DNA of 64,000 nt from Cupriavidus phytohabitans (GCF_000426345.1 NZ_AUFE01000019.1:42600-106599), one strand, 5' to 3'; numbered from the stretch's first letter, positions 19,974-30,506 are shown. Made by a program: numbers and translations. The notes: a model not told the origin generated them from the sequence alone.

Positions 19974-21103
19974 CCCGCCGCCCCGTCCACGCCCCCAGCG
20001 ACGGCCCGCTGCGCGCGGCAGTGCTTGAGCACTATGGCGAGACCTTCGGCATCGACGACAAGCCGTGGCAGGCGTGGCGCCTGGAAGACGCGCCCGCGCA
20101 GCCCGGCGCGCACGATGTGCTGCTGTCCGACGGCGAAGCCGCCGAAGAAGTCATCGCACGCGTCGCAGCCAGCGGCGCCACGCTGATCGAGACCGACCGC
20201 GAAGGCGGCCAGTGGATCGACACGGTGCGCTCGCCGATGGGCACCTGGGTGTTCTCGGTTGCCGCGGACAGCGACCAGCCGCATTCGGCCGCGTTCGTCG
20301 CGGTGTTGCTGGCGAGCCTGTCGCTGCATTTCCCCGCGCATGACGCGTTGGCGCTGGCGCGCGCCTGGGCGCCGGGCTCGGCCGACTGGCCATCGGATTT
20401 CGCGCGTTTCCCGCGCGTGCGCCATGCCGCGCTGGTGGCGCCGGAGCAGGCCGCCGAGCCGTTCGCGCCGTGCCCCGCGCTGGGCCTGTATGTGGTGGTG
20501 CCGAGCGCAGAATGGATCGAGCGCCTGGCTCCGCTGAACGTGCCGACGGTGCAACTGCGCTTCAAGTCCGACGATCCCGCCGCGGTGCGCGCAGAGATCG
20601 CGCGCGCGGCCAGGGCCATGCAGGGCTCGTCGTCGCGCCTGTTCATCAACGACCACTGGCAGGCGGCGATCGACTACCACGCCGCCAACGGCGCGCAGAG
20701 CGGCATCTATGGCATCCACCTCGGCCAGGAAGACCTCGACGACGCCGACCTCGACGCGCTCCGCGCGTCCGGGCTGCGGCTGGGCGTTTCCACGCACGGT
20801 TACGCCGAGATGCTGCGTGTCGCGGCGATCCGCCCGAGCTACCTGGCGCTGGGCGCGATCTTCCCGACCACGACCAAGGTGATGCCGACGCAGCCGCAAG
20901 GCATGGGCCGCTTCCGTGCGTATGCAAAGCTGATGCAACCGGTGATCCCGTCGCTGGTCGGTATCGGCGGCGTCAATGCCGGGAATATGCGCGAAGTGCT
21001 CGCCGTGGGTGTCGGCAGTGCCGCCGTGGTGCGCGCCGTCACCGAAGCCGACGACGTGCCGGCCGCGGTGGCACACCTGGTCAGCCTGTTCCCGGCCGGC
21101 TGA
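19970..21103 (+). CDS. thiE: Thiamine phosphate synthase with an extra N-terminal domain
   Basis: The C-terminal part (from residue 171, LGLYVVVPSAEW) is a full ThiE barrel condensing HMP-PP with thiazole phosphate; LFINDHWQAAID, GIHLGQEDL, GVSTHGYAEM, LGAIFPTTTK and GIGGVNAGN are visible. The first 165 residues are an extension absent from the 210-residue E. coli protein. Part of it (residues about 100-135, PHSAAFVAVLLASLSLHF onwards) aligns loosely with the end of ThiD, but the GTGC anion-hole motif is missing, so a degenerate kinase-like domain is possible. ATG 19970 overlaps the thiG stop by 4 bp. An apparent longer frame upstream is antiphase to thiG and not real. Confidence 0.93.
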   Translation: MTRRPVHAPSDGPLRAAVLEHYGETFGIDDKPWQAWRLEDAPAQPGAHDVLLSDGEAAEEVIARVAASGATLIETDREGGQWIDTVRSPMGTWVFSVAADSDQPHSAAFVAVLLASLSLHFPAHDALALARAWAPGSADWPSDFARFPRVRHAALVAPEQAAEPFAPCPALGLYVVVPSAEWIERLAPLNVPTVQLRFKSDDPAAVRAEIARAARAMQGSSSRLFINDHWQAAIDYHAANGAQSGIYGIHLGQEDLDDADLDALRASGLRLGVSTHGYAEMLRVAAIRPSYLALGAIFPTTTKVMPTQPQGMGRFRAYAKLMQPVIPSLVGIGGVNAGNMREVLAVGVGSAAVVRAVTEADDVPAAVAHLVSLFPAG

Positions 21104-21110
21104 GCGCGCC

Positions 21111-21617
21111 GTGGCCGCCCCGCGCATTCGCCTGGCGCAGGCGGATGACCTGCCGCGCCTGCCCGGGATCGAGCTGGCGGCGGCGGCGCTGTTTCCGGAG
21201 GGCGACGTGCCGGCGCTGCTGCGCCTGGTCAGCACGCCGGACTCGGCGCTGGTGGCCGCGCAGCGCGAAGGGCGGTTGTGGGTGGCCGAGCATGGCGGCG
21301 AAGTCGCCGGCTTTGCACTGGCCAGCCGCAATGGCGCATGCGGCTATCTCGATGAAATGGACGTGCATCCGGACCATGGCCGGCGCGGCATCGGGCGTGC
21401 GCTGGTCGGGGCCGTGCAGGCCTGGGCGCGGACGAGCGGCCTGCGAACGCTGAACCTGACCACGTTTGCGCATTTGCCCTGGAATGCGCCGTTCTATGCC
21501 TCGATGGGGTTTCGGCGGCTGGAGGACAGCGAGCTTTGCCCGTTGCTGTCGGAGGCGCTGGCGGCACAGCGTGCCGCCGGATTGCGGCAGCGTGTGGCGA
21601 TGCGGCAGGCTCTCTGA
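21111..21617 (+). CDS. GNAT-family N-acetyltransferase
   Basis: 168 residues starting at GTG 21111, eight bases after the thiE stop, so it is the last gene of the thiamine transcript. The acetyl-CoA-binding motif A reads MDVHPDHGRRGIGRALV, followed by LTTFAHLPWNAPFYASMGF, a common GNAT pattern. The substrate is unknown. Its place in the operon could mean a link to thiamine precursors or salvage, but may only reflect read-through. Confidence 0.82.
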   Translation: MAAPRIRLAQADDLPRLPGIELAAAALFPEGDVPALLRLVSTPDSALVAAQREGRLWVAEHGGEVAGFALASRNGACGYLDEMDVHPDHGRRGIGRALVGAVQAWARTSGLRTLNLTTFAHLPWNAPFYASMGFRRLEDSELCPLLSEALAAQRAAGLRQRVAMRQAL

Positions 21618-21629
21618 GCCAGTGGTTTT

Positions 21630-21660
21630 GCTCCTCTCTCCCGCTCGCGGAGAGAGGAGC
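21630..21660. repeat. Perfect palindromic hairpin after the thiamine operon
   Basis: An 11-bp stem GCTCCTCTCTC/GAGAGAGGAGC with a 9-nt GC-rich loop. It has no T-run, so it is not a classical terminator. The CTCTCCC-type composition resembles the larger palindromes at 25258-25381, suggesting the same family of intergenic repeats. Confidence 0.65.
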
Positions 21661-21791
21661 GGACCGCACCTGGTGATGTGCACCGCATCGCCAAGATTTG
21701 TGCGACATTCGCCCAGCCGCGGGAACCGGACCGGACCCCGCCGCTATGATGTCGAGCAGCATTCCCCGCCATCCACCCAGCATCGCGCACC

Positions 21792-22241
21792 ATGTCGACC
21801 CAGCTCCCCGAAATCATCCCCGCCGCCCCCGGCACGCCTGAAAAGCCCTATTTCGGCATCGACGTGCCGCTGATGCGCTATTTCGGCCTGCAGCCGGAGC
21901 TGATCGAAGAGGGCTACTGCCGCACGCGGCTGCCGGCGCACCCGCAGCTGGTGAACAGCCGCGGCGACGTGCACGGCGGCACGCTGATGGCGACGCTGGA
22001 CTTCACGCTGAGCGGCGCGGCGCGCTCGCATGCGCCCACGGAAACGGGCGTGATCACCATCGACATGTCGACCCATTTCCTGGCCGCCGCGCGTGGCGAG
22101 CTGACGCTGGAAGCGCGCTGCCTGCGTCGCGGCGCGCGCATCGCGTTCTGCGAAGGGGAAGTGAAGGACGCCGCCGGCAACGTGGTGTGCGTGGCGCGGG
22201 CCGCGTTCAAGCTGGTGCCGCTGTCCAGCGGCGGCAACTGA
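21792..22241 (+). CDS. PaaI-family hotdog thioesterase
   Basis: 149-residue single-domain hotdog protein predicted to hydrolyse acyl-CoA or aryl-CoA. The active-site segment is NSRGDVHGGTLMATLDFTLS, where the HGG is the family hallmark and the Asp in the following helix is the likely base. The C-terminal strand pattern ARCLRRGARIAFCEGEVKDAAGNVV is typical. It is a solitary gene between the GNAT and the convergent PGDYG gene. The true substrate is unknown. Confidence 0.87.
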   Translation: MSTQLPEIIPAAPGTPEKPYFGIDVPLMRYFGLQPELIEEGYCRTRLPAHPQLVNSRGDVHGGTLMATLDFTLSGAARSHAPTETGVITIDMSTHFLAAARGELTLEARCLRRGARIAFCEGEVKDAAGNVVCVARAAFKLVPLSSGGN

Positions 22242-22264
22242 TTCCCGCCTGAAAATCCGGCCGC

Positions 22265-22706
22265 TCAGTCCTGCAGCGGCCGGTACACCTGTTCGAACCT
22301 CGCGCGCTCGGTGATGCCATAGTCGCCGGGCGCGTATTGCATCAGCCAGTCGCCCGGCTTGCCGTGCAGCACGTCGCCACCGGCGCTGCGCTCGATGCTG
22401 AAGGCCTCGCGCATCTCGCGCGCCAGCACCGGGATCGGTATGTTGCGATAGGCGCCGTCCTGGCCATGCGCCAGCGGCGGAATGGCTTCGTACTTGGGGT
22501 CGAAGCGGTCGCGGGACACGCACCAGCGGTCGCCGGTGGCGCTGGTGATCAGCGCGTCGCCGGGCTGGTAGCGGTTGGGGCCTTCGCGGCTGACCAGCTC
22601 GCCAGCCTCGGTGGCGAACGTCACGTCGACGACCTCATGCTTGAGGTAGAAGGCCGCGTCGGGGTCGCTGCGCAGATCGATATTGGCAAGCCTCTGCATC
22701 TGCCGC

Positions 22707-22720
<14 letters not shown>
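22265..22720 (-). CDS. PGDYG-domain protein
   Basis: 151 residues containing the name-giving motif in KPGDWLMQYAPGDYGITERARFEQVY near the C terminus, preceded by RYQPGDALITSATGDRWCVSRDRF. The family has no established function; the repeated PGD motifs recall small beta-rich binding domains. The ATG at 22720 overlaps the 3' end of thiD by 14 bp (another start at 22699 is possible), so it is translationally coupled to thiD. That coupling is the only hint of a role. Confidence 0.8.
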
Positions 22721-23543
<823 letters not shown>

Positions 23544-23590
23544 CTGTGGGGAAATCAAGGAGGGCCGGTGCGCAAGGCGGCCGGGCACGC

Positions 23591-23596
23591 TACAAT
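23591..23596 (+). promoter_or_regulatory. -10 element of the ahcY promoter
   Basis: TACAAT about ten bases before the first helix of the SAH riboswitch, so the RNA would begin almost directly with the aptamer. No good -35 is visible. Confidence 0.5.
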
Positions 23597-23604
23597 ACCG
23601 CCAC

Positions 23605-23690
23605 TCCGAGGAGCGTTGCAACGGATGCGGTAGGCAAAAAGTGCTACCCCATGCATCCGCCAGGCTCGGACTGTCTTCAACGGCGCTCGC
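23605..23690 (+). promoter_or_regulatory. SAH riboswitch
   Basis: P1 is TCCGAG/CTCGGA (23605-23610 with 23665-23670). The conserved GAGGAGCGTTGCAAC follows, P2 is GGATGC/GCATCC (23623-23628 with 23653-23658), then CCAGGCTCGG, and the 3' strand AACGGCGCTCGC supplies the pseudoknot GAGCG/CGCTC (23611-23615 with 23684-23688). This is the architecture of the Ralstonia-type SAH riboswitch, which turns on ahcY when S-adenosylhomocysteine builds up. The whole leader to the ahcY ATG is about 210 nt. Confidence 0.95.
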
Positions 23691-23816
23691 TGATCCGTGG
23701 TTTCGCACGGAGGCGAGTCGACCTATCCGCCCGCTGCGCATGCGCCATTGCCATGCCGCCGCTGCCCGATTTCCCGATCTCGTCACCTGCGTGCCACTCT
23801 TCACCGGGAGTGAAAC

Positions 23817-25235
<1,419 letters not shown>

Positions 25236-25257
25236 TGCGCGCAGGAAGGCAGCAACT

Positions 25258-25381
25258 CCCCTCTCCCGCGTGCGGGAGAGGGGATGGGGGAGAGGGCAGG
25301 CGCTGCCACGAAGCAAGGCATATCGCATCGAGATGCGCCGGCCCTCTCCCCCGACCCCTCTCCCATAAATGGGAGGGGGGA
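25258..25381. repeat. Paired palindromic repeat (REP/REPIN-like) between ahcY and the holin-like gene
   Basis: The left hairpin is a perfect 12-bp stem CCCCTCTCCCGC/GCGGGAGAGGGG (25258-25269 with 25272-25283). On a larger scale 25274-25297 is the inverse of 25341-25364, with two mismatches over 24 bp. A second small hairpin CTCTCCCA/TGGGAG occurs at 25357-25378. This double inverted arrangement in an intergenic gap is typical of REP-pair elements. It lies inside the presumed ahcY-metF transcript and ends 20 bp before the next SD. Confidence 0.8.
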
Positions 25382-25407
25382 GCAACCACGCCATTCAAGG
25401 AGCCGTC

Positions 25408-25758
25408 ATGAGACTACTGGTCGTCTGGGTCATCAACGCTGTCGCGCTGTTCGTACTGCCGTACATCATCCCGTCGATCCACATCAAGAGCTTCGGCTCG
25501 GCGATGCTGGCGGCGCTGGTGCTGGGCCTGGTCAACACGCTGATCCGTCCGATCCTGGTGATCCTGACGCTGCCGGTCACGCTGCTGACGCTGGGGCTGT
25601 TTATCTTCGTCATCAATGCGCTGCTGTTCCTGTTTGTCGGCAACCTGCTGTCGGGCTTCACGGTCGGCGGCTTCTGGGCAGCCTTGCTGGGCTCCATCCT
25701 GTACAGCGTGATCTCGTGGCTGCTGTCCAGCCTGCTGCTGGGCAACCGCGACGACTGA
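25408..25758 (+). CDS. Small four-TM phage holin family (Mycobact_4TM-like) membrane protein
   Basis: 116 residues with four hydrophobic segments. It starts MRLLVVWVINAVALFVLPYI at ATG 25408, after AAGGAG. The conserved motif NTLIRPILVILTLPVTLLTLG is characteristic of this family, which is called holin-like in databases but is widespread on chromosomes. In many Betaproteobacteria it sits, as here, between ahcY and metF, so cotranscription is likely. No function in the methyl cycle has been shown. Confidence 0.85.
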   Translation: MRLLVVWVINAVALFVLPYIIPSIHIKSFGSAMLAALVLGLVNTLIRPILVILTLPVTLLTLGLFIFVINALLFLFVGNLLSGFTVGGFWAALLGSILYSVISWLLSSLLLGNRDD

Positions 25759-25767
25759 CCTTATTTC

Positions 25768-25791
25768 GCGCGCCGCGGCAACGCGGCGCGC
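25768..25791 (+). promoter_or_regulatory. Hairpin immediately before the metF start
   Basis: A perfect 10-bp stem GCGCGCCGCG/CGCGGCGCGC closed by GCAA, ending 7 nt before the metF ATG. There is no T-run and no recognisable SD between it and the start, so it may influence metF translation or mRNA processing. Confidence 0.5.
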
Positions 25792-25798
25792 CACCATC

Positions 25799-26629
25799 AT
25801 GCAAGACCGCTACTTCAGCTTTGAATTCTTCCCGCCCAAGACGGCGGAGGGCACGGAGAAGCTGCGCAACACGCGCGCGCAGCTGGCCCCGCTCAAGCCC
25901 AAGTACATCTCGGTGACGTTCGGCGCCGGCGGCACCACGCAGCAGGGCACGCTCGACGCCGTGCTGGAAATCCAGCGCGAAGGCATCGAGGCCGCGCCGC
26001 ACCTGTCGTGCGTGGGCTCGTCGCGCGAGAGCATCCGCGCGATCCTGCAGCAGTACCGCGACGGCGGCATCCGCCATATCGTCGCGCTGCGCGGCGACAT
26101 GCCGTCGGGCATGGGCGAGATCGGCGAGTTCCGCTATGCCAACGAGCTGGTGGAGTTCATCCGTGCCGAGACCGGCGACTGGTTCAATATCGAAGTCGCC
26201 GCGTACCCGGAGTACCACCCGCAGGCGAAGTCGCCGCGCCATGACCTCGACAACTTCGTGCGCAAGGTCAAGGCCGGTGCCGACTCGGCGATCACGCAGT
26301 ACTTCTACAACGCCGATGCGTACTTCCGCTTTGTCGACGACGTGCGCGCGCAGGGCGTGGACGTGCCGATCGTGCCGGGCATCATGCCGATCACCAACTA
26401 CTCGCAGCTGATGCGCTTCTCCGAGATGTGCGGCGCCGAAGTGCCGCGCTGGGTCGCCAAGCGGCTGGAGAGCTTCGGCGACGACCGCGAATCGATCCGC
26501 GCCTTCGGTCTCGACGTGGTCACCGCGCTGTGCGAGCGGCTGCTGGCCGCGGGCGTGCCGGGGCTGCATTTCTACACGCTCAACGCGGCCGGCGCGACCA
26601 AGGCGATCTGGCAGCGGCTGAAGCTGTAA
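25799..26629 (+). CDS. metF: 5,10-methylenetetrahydrofolate reductase
   Basis: FAD-dependent TIM-barrel enzyme producing 5-methyl-THF, the methyl donor for methionine synthase. The N-terminal FEFFPPKTAEG, the TFGAGGTT block and RGDMPSGMG are diagnostic. Length 276 agrees with the bacterial short form lacking a regulatory domain. It is third in the ahcY-(holin-like)-metF set, linking homocysteine release with its remethylation under SAH control. Confidence 0.97.
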   Translation: MQDRYFSFEFFPPKTAEGTEKLRNTRAQLAPLKPKYISVTFGAGGTTQQGTLDAVLEIQREGIEAAPHLSCVGSSRESIRAILQQYRDGGIRHIVALRGDMPSGMGEIGEFRYANELVEFIRAETGDWFNIEVAAYPEYHPQAKSPRHDLDNFVRKVKAGADSAITQYFYNADAYFRFVDDVRAQGVDVPIVPGIMPITNYSQLMRFSEMCGAEVPRWVAKRLESFGDDRESIRAFGLDVVTALCERLLAAGVPGLHFYTLNAAGATKAIWQRLKL

Positions 26630-26647
26630 GCGCCCGGGACCTCGCCC

Positions 26648-27007
26648 ATGGCCACGCGCCGCCCCGATCCCTTCATTGAACACCTGCTCGAGCTGATGGG
26701 GCCGCTGGCGGCGCGCATCGGGCCGGTGACGGCCAGGCGGATGTTTGGCGGGCACGGCCTGTTCTATGACGGGCTGATGTTCGCGCTGGTGTCGGGCGGC
26801 ACCTGCTACCTGAAGGCGGATGACGCCACGCGCGGCAAGTTCGACGCCGCAGGCAGCGAGCCCTTCCGCTACCAGTCGGCGAAGCGCGAGGTCACCATGC
26901 GCCACTACCTCAGCCTGCCGCCCGCCGCTCTGGAGTCGCCGGCGGCGATGACGCCGTGGGCGAAGCTAGCGGTAGAGGCGGCGCTGCGGCTGGGGAATGC
27001 GGGCTGA
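26648..27007 (+). CDS. TfoX/Sxy N-terminal domain protein
   Basis: 119 residues, only the N-terminal TfoX domain. The hallmark is RRMFGGHGLFYDGLMFALVSGG followed by LKADDATR. Full-length TfoX/Sxy regulates competence in Gammaproteobacteria; single-domain homologues like this are common in Betaproteobacteria with no proven link to competence. It begins 19 bp after metF and could be cotranscribed. Confidence 0.85.
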   Translation: MATRRPDPFIEHLLELMGPLAARIGPVTARRMFGGHGLFYDGLMFALVSGGTCYLKADDATRGKFDAAGSEPFRYQSAKREVTMRHYLSLPPAALESPAAMTPWAKLAVEAALRLGNAG

Positions 27008-27055
27008 GCCTGCGCCAGCGCGCAATCCATGCCGGATCGGTGCCATACTCGCCCC

Positions 27056-27799
27056 ATGGTCACCGCCATCTTCCGCTTCTACGAGGAACTGAACGACTTC
27101 CTCGCGCCGGACCAGCGCCGGCGTGACCTGCCCTGCGCGTGCGCGCGCGCCGCGACCGTCAAGCACATGATCGAGGCGCTGGGCGTCCCCCATACCGAAG
27201 TCGAGCTGATCCTGGTCAACGGCGAGTCCTCCGTCTTCGAACGCCAGCTGCTGGACGGCGACCGGGTCTCGGTCTATCCCAAGTTCGAGCGCCTCGACAT
27301 CACGCCGCTGCTGCGCGTGCGCGAACACCCGCTGCGCCTGATGCATTTCGTCGCCGACGCGCATCTGGGCGGACTGGCGCACCTGCTGCGCATGACCGGC
27401 TTCGACACCCTCTACGACAACCACTTCGAAGACAGCGAGATCGAGCGCATTGCGGTTGACGAAGGCCGCGTGGTGCTGACGCGCGACCGCGAACTGCTCA
27501 AGCGCCGCCGCATCACGCACGGCTGCTATGTGCGCGCGCTCAAGCCGCGCCAGCAGGTGCGCGAGATCTTCGCCCGGCTGGACCTGGCGCGCAGCGCGCG
27601 GCCGTTCTCGCTGTGCCTGGACTGCAACGTGCCGCTGCACACGCTGGATGTGGCCGCGGCGGCCGGGCGCGTGCCTGACGGCGTGCTCGAGCGCCACCGC
27701 AGCTTCGTCACCTGCGACCAGTGCCGGCGGGTGTTCTGGGAAGGCTCGCACTGGCGCTGCATGCGCGCGCTGGTGGATGAGCTCGTGCAGCCCGGCTGA
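27056..27799 (+). CDS. Mut7-C family protein: ubiquitin-like domain plus PIN-type RNase domain
   Basis: 247 residues. The first 80 form a ThiS/MoaD-like ubiquitin fold (TAIFRFYEELNDFLAP ... LILVNGESS ... GDRVSVYPKFE). The Mut7-C PIN-like domain follows with acidic residues in FVADAHLGGLAHLLR and VLTRDRELLKRR. A C-terminal zinc ribbon has pairs CLDC and CDQC. Predicted to be a metal-dependent RNase; its biology is unknown. ATG 27056 has no clear SD; CATACT lies just upstream, so the mRNA may be nearly leaderless. It converges with the cyclo-ligase gene. Confidence 0.85.
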   Translation: MVTAIFRFYEELNDFLAPDQRRRDLPCACARAATVKHMIEALGVPHTEVELILVNGESSVFERQLLDGDRVSVYPKFERLDITPLLRVREHPLRLMHFVADAHLGGLAHLLRMTGFDTLYDNHFEDSEIERIAVDEGRVVLTRDRELLKRRRITHGCYVRALKPRQQVREIFARLDLARSARPFSLCLDCNVPLHTLDVAAAAGRVPDGVLERHRSFVTCDQCRRVFWEGSHWRCMRALVDELVQPG

Positions 27800-27838
27800 G
27801 CTCAAGCTGTGCCCGCGCGCTGCCGTCACCCTTTTGGG

Positions 27839-28441
27839 CTAGAACGCCCCGGCCTCGGTCACGATCCAGTCCATCGCCACGTCATGCGGCTGCGCGGGCA
27901 GCGCGATGCGGCATGCCTCATGGCCAACGCCGATCGCCACCGGCCGGTGCGCCATCGCCGCCAGCGTGCGGTCGTAGAAGCCGCCGCCGTAACCCAGGCG
28001 GAACTTGTCCGGGCTGAAGCCGACACAGGGAATGAGCAACGCGTCGGGCGTCACGGCTTCGGTGCCGTCGGGGACCGGGATGCCGTAGTGGCCCTTGGTC
28101 ATCGGCGTGTCCGGGTCCCACCGGTGGAAGTCCAGCGGCGCGCCGGGCCGGCTTACCGCCGGCAGCGCAGCCTGGCGCCCGGGCACCGCCGCGAGCCATT
28201 GCGCGACCGCGCCGCGCGCGTCGAACTCCTGCTGGATCGGCCAGTAGAAGCCGAGGCAGCGCACGGCCAGGCCCGCCAGCAGCTCGGACAACGCGGCGGC
28301 GATGCGCGCATCGGCATCGTTGCGCGCGGGCAGGGCGGCACGCAATGCCAGCAGGCGCGCACGCTGCGCGCGGCGGTCTTCGGCGGGGTCGGGGAGCGAG
28401 GCGGGCGAGGTGGCGGCCGAAGCGGCGGATCTTGAAGACAT
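27839..28441 (-). CDS. fau: 5-formyltetrahydrofolate cyclo-ligase
   Basis: Converts 5-formyl-THF to 5,10-methenyl-THF using ATP. The product-binding GYGGGFYDRTLA motif and the VAIGVGHEACRI segment near the C terminus identify the family. Start MSSRSAASAA at 28441 gives 200 residues; a longer frame to 28735 is antisense to the transglycosylase and not used. It is transcribed divergently from slt with 109 bp between. Folate metabolism also connects it with metF nearby. Confidence 0.92.
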   Translation of the reverse strand: MSSRSAASAATSPASLPDPAEDRRAQRARLLALRAALPARNDADARIAAALSELLAGLAVRCLGFYWPIQQEFDARGAVAQWLAAVPGRQAALPAVSRPGAPLDFHRWDPDTPMTKGHYGIPVPDGTEAVTPDALLIPCVGFSPDKFRLGYGGGFYDRTLAAMAHRPVAIGVGHEACRIALPAQPHDVAMDWIVTEAGAF

Positions 28442-28550
28442 GGCGTGGGATAATGCCCGCGTCCGAACCAACACGGACGGCGGAAGCTGCTGCGGCCCTT
28501 GCCTTGCATGGCGGGCACCGGCGCCGCCGTCATCGACAAGGAAGCAAAGA

Positions 28551-30506
28551 ATGCTGAAGGGAGTATATCTGCAGCGTGCAGGGCGGGCCGCCTGGATTGC
28601 CGTGGCATGTGCACTGCTTGTCACGCCGGTCCATGCGCAGAAGCGCCCGCAGGCGCCGGTGCGCCAGCAGCAGCCGGCGGTGATCCCGAGCGATCCGGAC
28701 GAGGCTTTCGCCGCGCTGCGCGAGGCGGCGCGCAAGAACGACGTGGAGCGCGCCTACGCGATCTCGGCCACCCTGGTCGACTACCCGATCCCGTCGTACA
28801 TCGAGTACTTCCGCATCAAGCCGCAGATGTTCGACGCCAGCGGCCTGGCGCGCATCGACGCGCCTGACGACCAGGTGCGCGCCTTCCTGCAGCGCTACAA
28901 GGGCGAGGCCATCGCCGACCGCATGCGCAACGACTGGCTGCTGGTGCTGGGCAAGAAGCGCGACTGGGCCACCTTCGATGCCGAGTACCCGCAGTTCGTG
29001 CTCAAGGACGACACCCAGGTCGAATGCTATGCGCTGCTGTCGCGCGCGCTCAAGGGCCAGAACGTCGCCGCCGAGTCGCGCCAGGCGCTGAGCGATCCGC
29101 GCTACTACGGCGAAGGCTGCGTCGACCTGATCGGCTACCTGGTGCAAAGCCAGCAGATCCAGCGCAGCGATGTCGCCTACCAGGCGCGGCTGGCGCTGGA
29201 GCAGAACTACCTGACGCTGGCCGGCAAGATCGCGGCGCTGCTGCCCGATGCGCGCGTCGACGGCGACACGCTCGCCACCCTCGTCAAGATGGCGCGAACC
29301 GACCCGAACCAGGCCGTCGCCTACCTGGGCACCGTCCAGGGCACGCTGTCGCGCGACGAGCAGGGCGCGGCCTGGGGTGTGATCGGCCAGTTCGCGGGCA
29401 AGAAACTGCTGCCCGAAGCGGCCACCTACTACCGCCGCCAGATGGACCTGGGCGGCAACCAGTGGCTGTCTGACGACACCCAGGAATGGCGCGTGCGCGC
29501 CGCACTGCGCCAGGGCGACTGGAAGCAGGTGCGCCAGGCAGTCGAGCTGATGCGTCCCGAGCTGCGCGCCAAGGACCCGGCGTGGCTCTACTGGTACGGC
29601 CGCGCGCTCAAGGCCGAAGGCCGCGACACCGAGGCGCAGCAGAACTTCCAGCAGGTCGCCGGCCAGTTCAACTTCTATGGCCAGCTCGCCAGCGAAGAAC
29701 TGGGCAACCGCATCACGCTGCCCGCGCGCACCAGCGTCAGCGACGCCGAGGCCAATGCCATGCGCTCGCGCGCCGGCTTCCAGCGCGCGCAGAAGTTCTA
29801 TGCGATGAACATGCGCTTCGAAGGCAACCGCGAATGGAACTGGGAACTGCGCGGCATGAACGACCGCGAGCTGCTTGCCGCCGCGGAGTTCGCGCGCCGT
29901 CTCGAACTGCTCGACCGCACGGTCAATACCGCCGACCGCACCCGCAACGAGCATGACTTCGGGCTGCGCTTCCTGATGCCGTACCGCGACATCATGCAGC
30001 GCGCGACCGACGATGTCGGCCTCGACATGGCGTGGGTCTACGGCCTGATCCGGCAGGAATCGCGCTTCATCATGAGCGCGCGCTCGTCCGCCGGTGCGCA
30101 TGGCCTGATGCAGGTGATGCCGGCGACGGCCAAGTACGTAGCGCGCAAGATCGGCATGAACGATTTCTCGCCGCAGATGATGGGCGATCCCACCATCAAC
30201 ATCCAGCTTGGCACCAATTACCTGAGCATGGTGCTGACCGACCTGGACAGTTCCTGGACGCTGGCGTCGGCCGCATACAACGCCGGTCCGGGCCGGCCCA
30301 AGGCATGGCGCAGCACGTTGGCGCGCCCGGTGGAAGGCGCGATCTTTGCAGAGACCATCCCGTTCAATGAAACGCGTGGCTATGTGAAGAATGTGCTTTC
30401 GAACGCTACGTACTATGCTGCATTGATGAGTGGCCGTCCGCAGTCGCTGAAATCGCGCCTGGGCACGGTCGCGCCGTCGCCGGTGACCACCACCAGCCTG
30501 CCCTGA
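28551..30506 (+). CDS. slt: Soluble lytic murein transglycosylase
   Basis: Periplasmic enzyme cleaving peptidoglycan glycan strands with anhydro-MurNAc formation. A Sec signal peptide ends at VTPVHA-Q (about residue 30). A long alpha-helical superhelical (U) domain fills most of the protein, and the C-terminal SLT domain has the catalytic Glu503 in YGLIRQESRF, then GLMQVMPATAKYVA. Length 651 matches Slt70 of E. coli. The SD AAGGAA precedes ATG 28551; a GATAAT at 28449 is a likely -10. Confidence 0.94.
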   Translation: MLKGVYLQRAGRAAWIAVACALLVTPVHAQKRPQAPVRQQQPAVIPSDPDEAFAALREAARKNDVERAYAISATLVDYPIPSYIEYFRIKPQMFDASGLARIDAPDDQVRAFLQRYKGEAIADRMRNDWLLVLGKKRDWATFDAEYPQFVLKDDTQVECYALLSRALKGQNVAAESRQALSDPRYYGEGCVDLIGYLVQSQQIQRSDVAYQARLALEQNYLTLAGKIAALLPDARVDGDTLATLVKMARTDPNQAVAYLGTVQGTLSRDEQGAAWGVIGQFAGKKLLPEAATYYRRQMDLGGNQWLSDDTQEWRVRAALRQGDWKQVRQAVELMRPELRAKDPAWLYWYGRALKAEGRDTEAQQNFQQVAGQFNFYGQLASEELGNRITLPARTSVSDAEANAMRSRAGFQRAQKFYAMNMRFEGNREWNWELRGMNDRELLAAAEFARRLELLDRTVNTADRTRNEHDFGLRFLMPYRDIMQRATDDVGLDMAWVYGLIRQESRFIMSARSSAGAHGLMQVMPATAKYVARKIGMNDFSPQMMGDPTINIQLGTNYLSMVLTDLDSSWTLASAAYNAGPGRPKAWRSTLARPVEGAIFAETIPFNETRGYVKNVLSNATYYAALMSGRPQSLKSRLGTVAPSPVTTTSLP

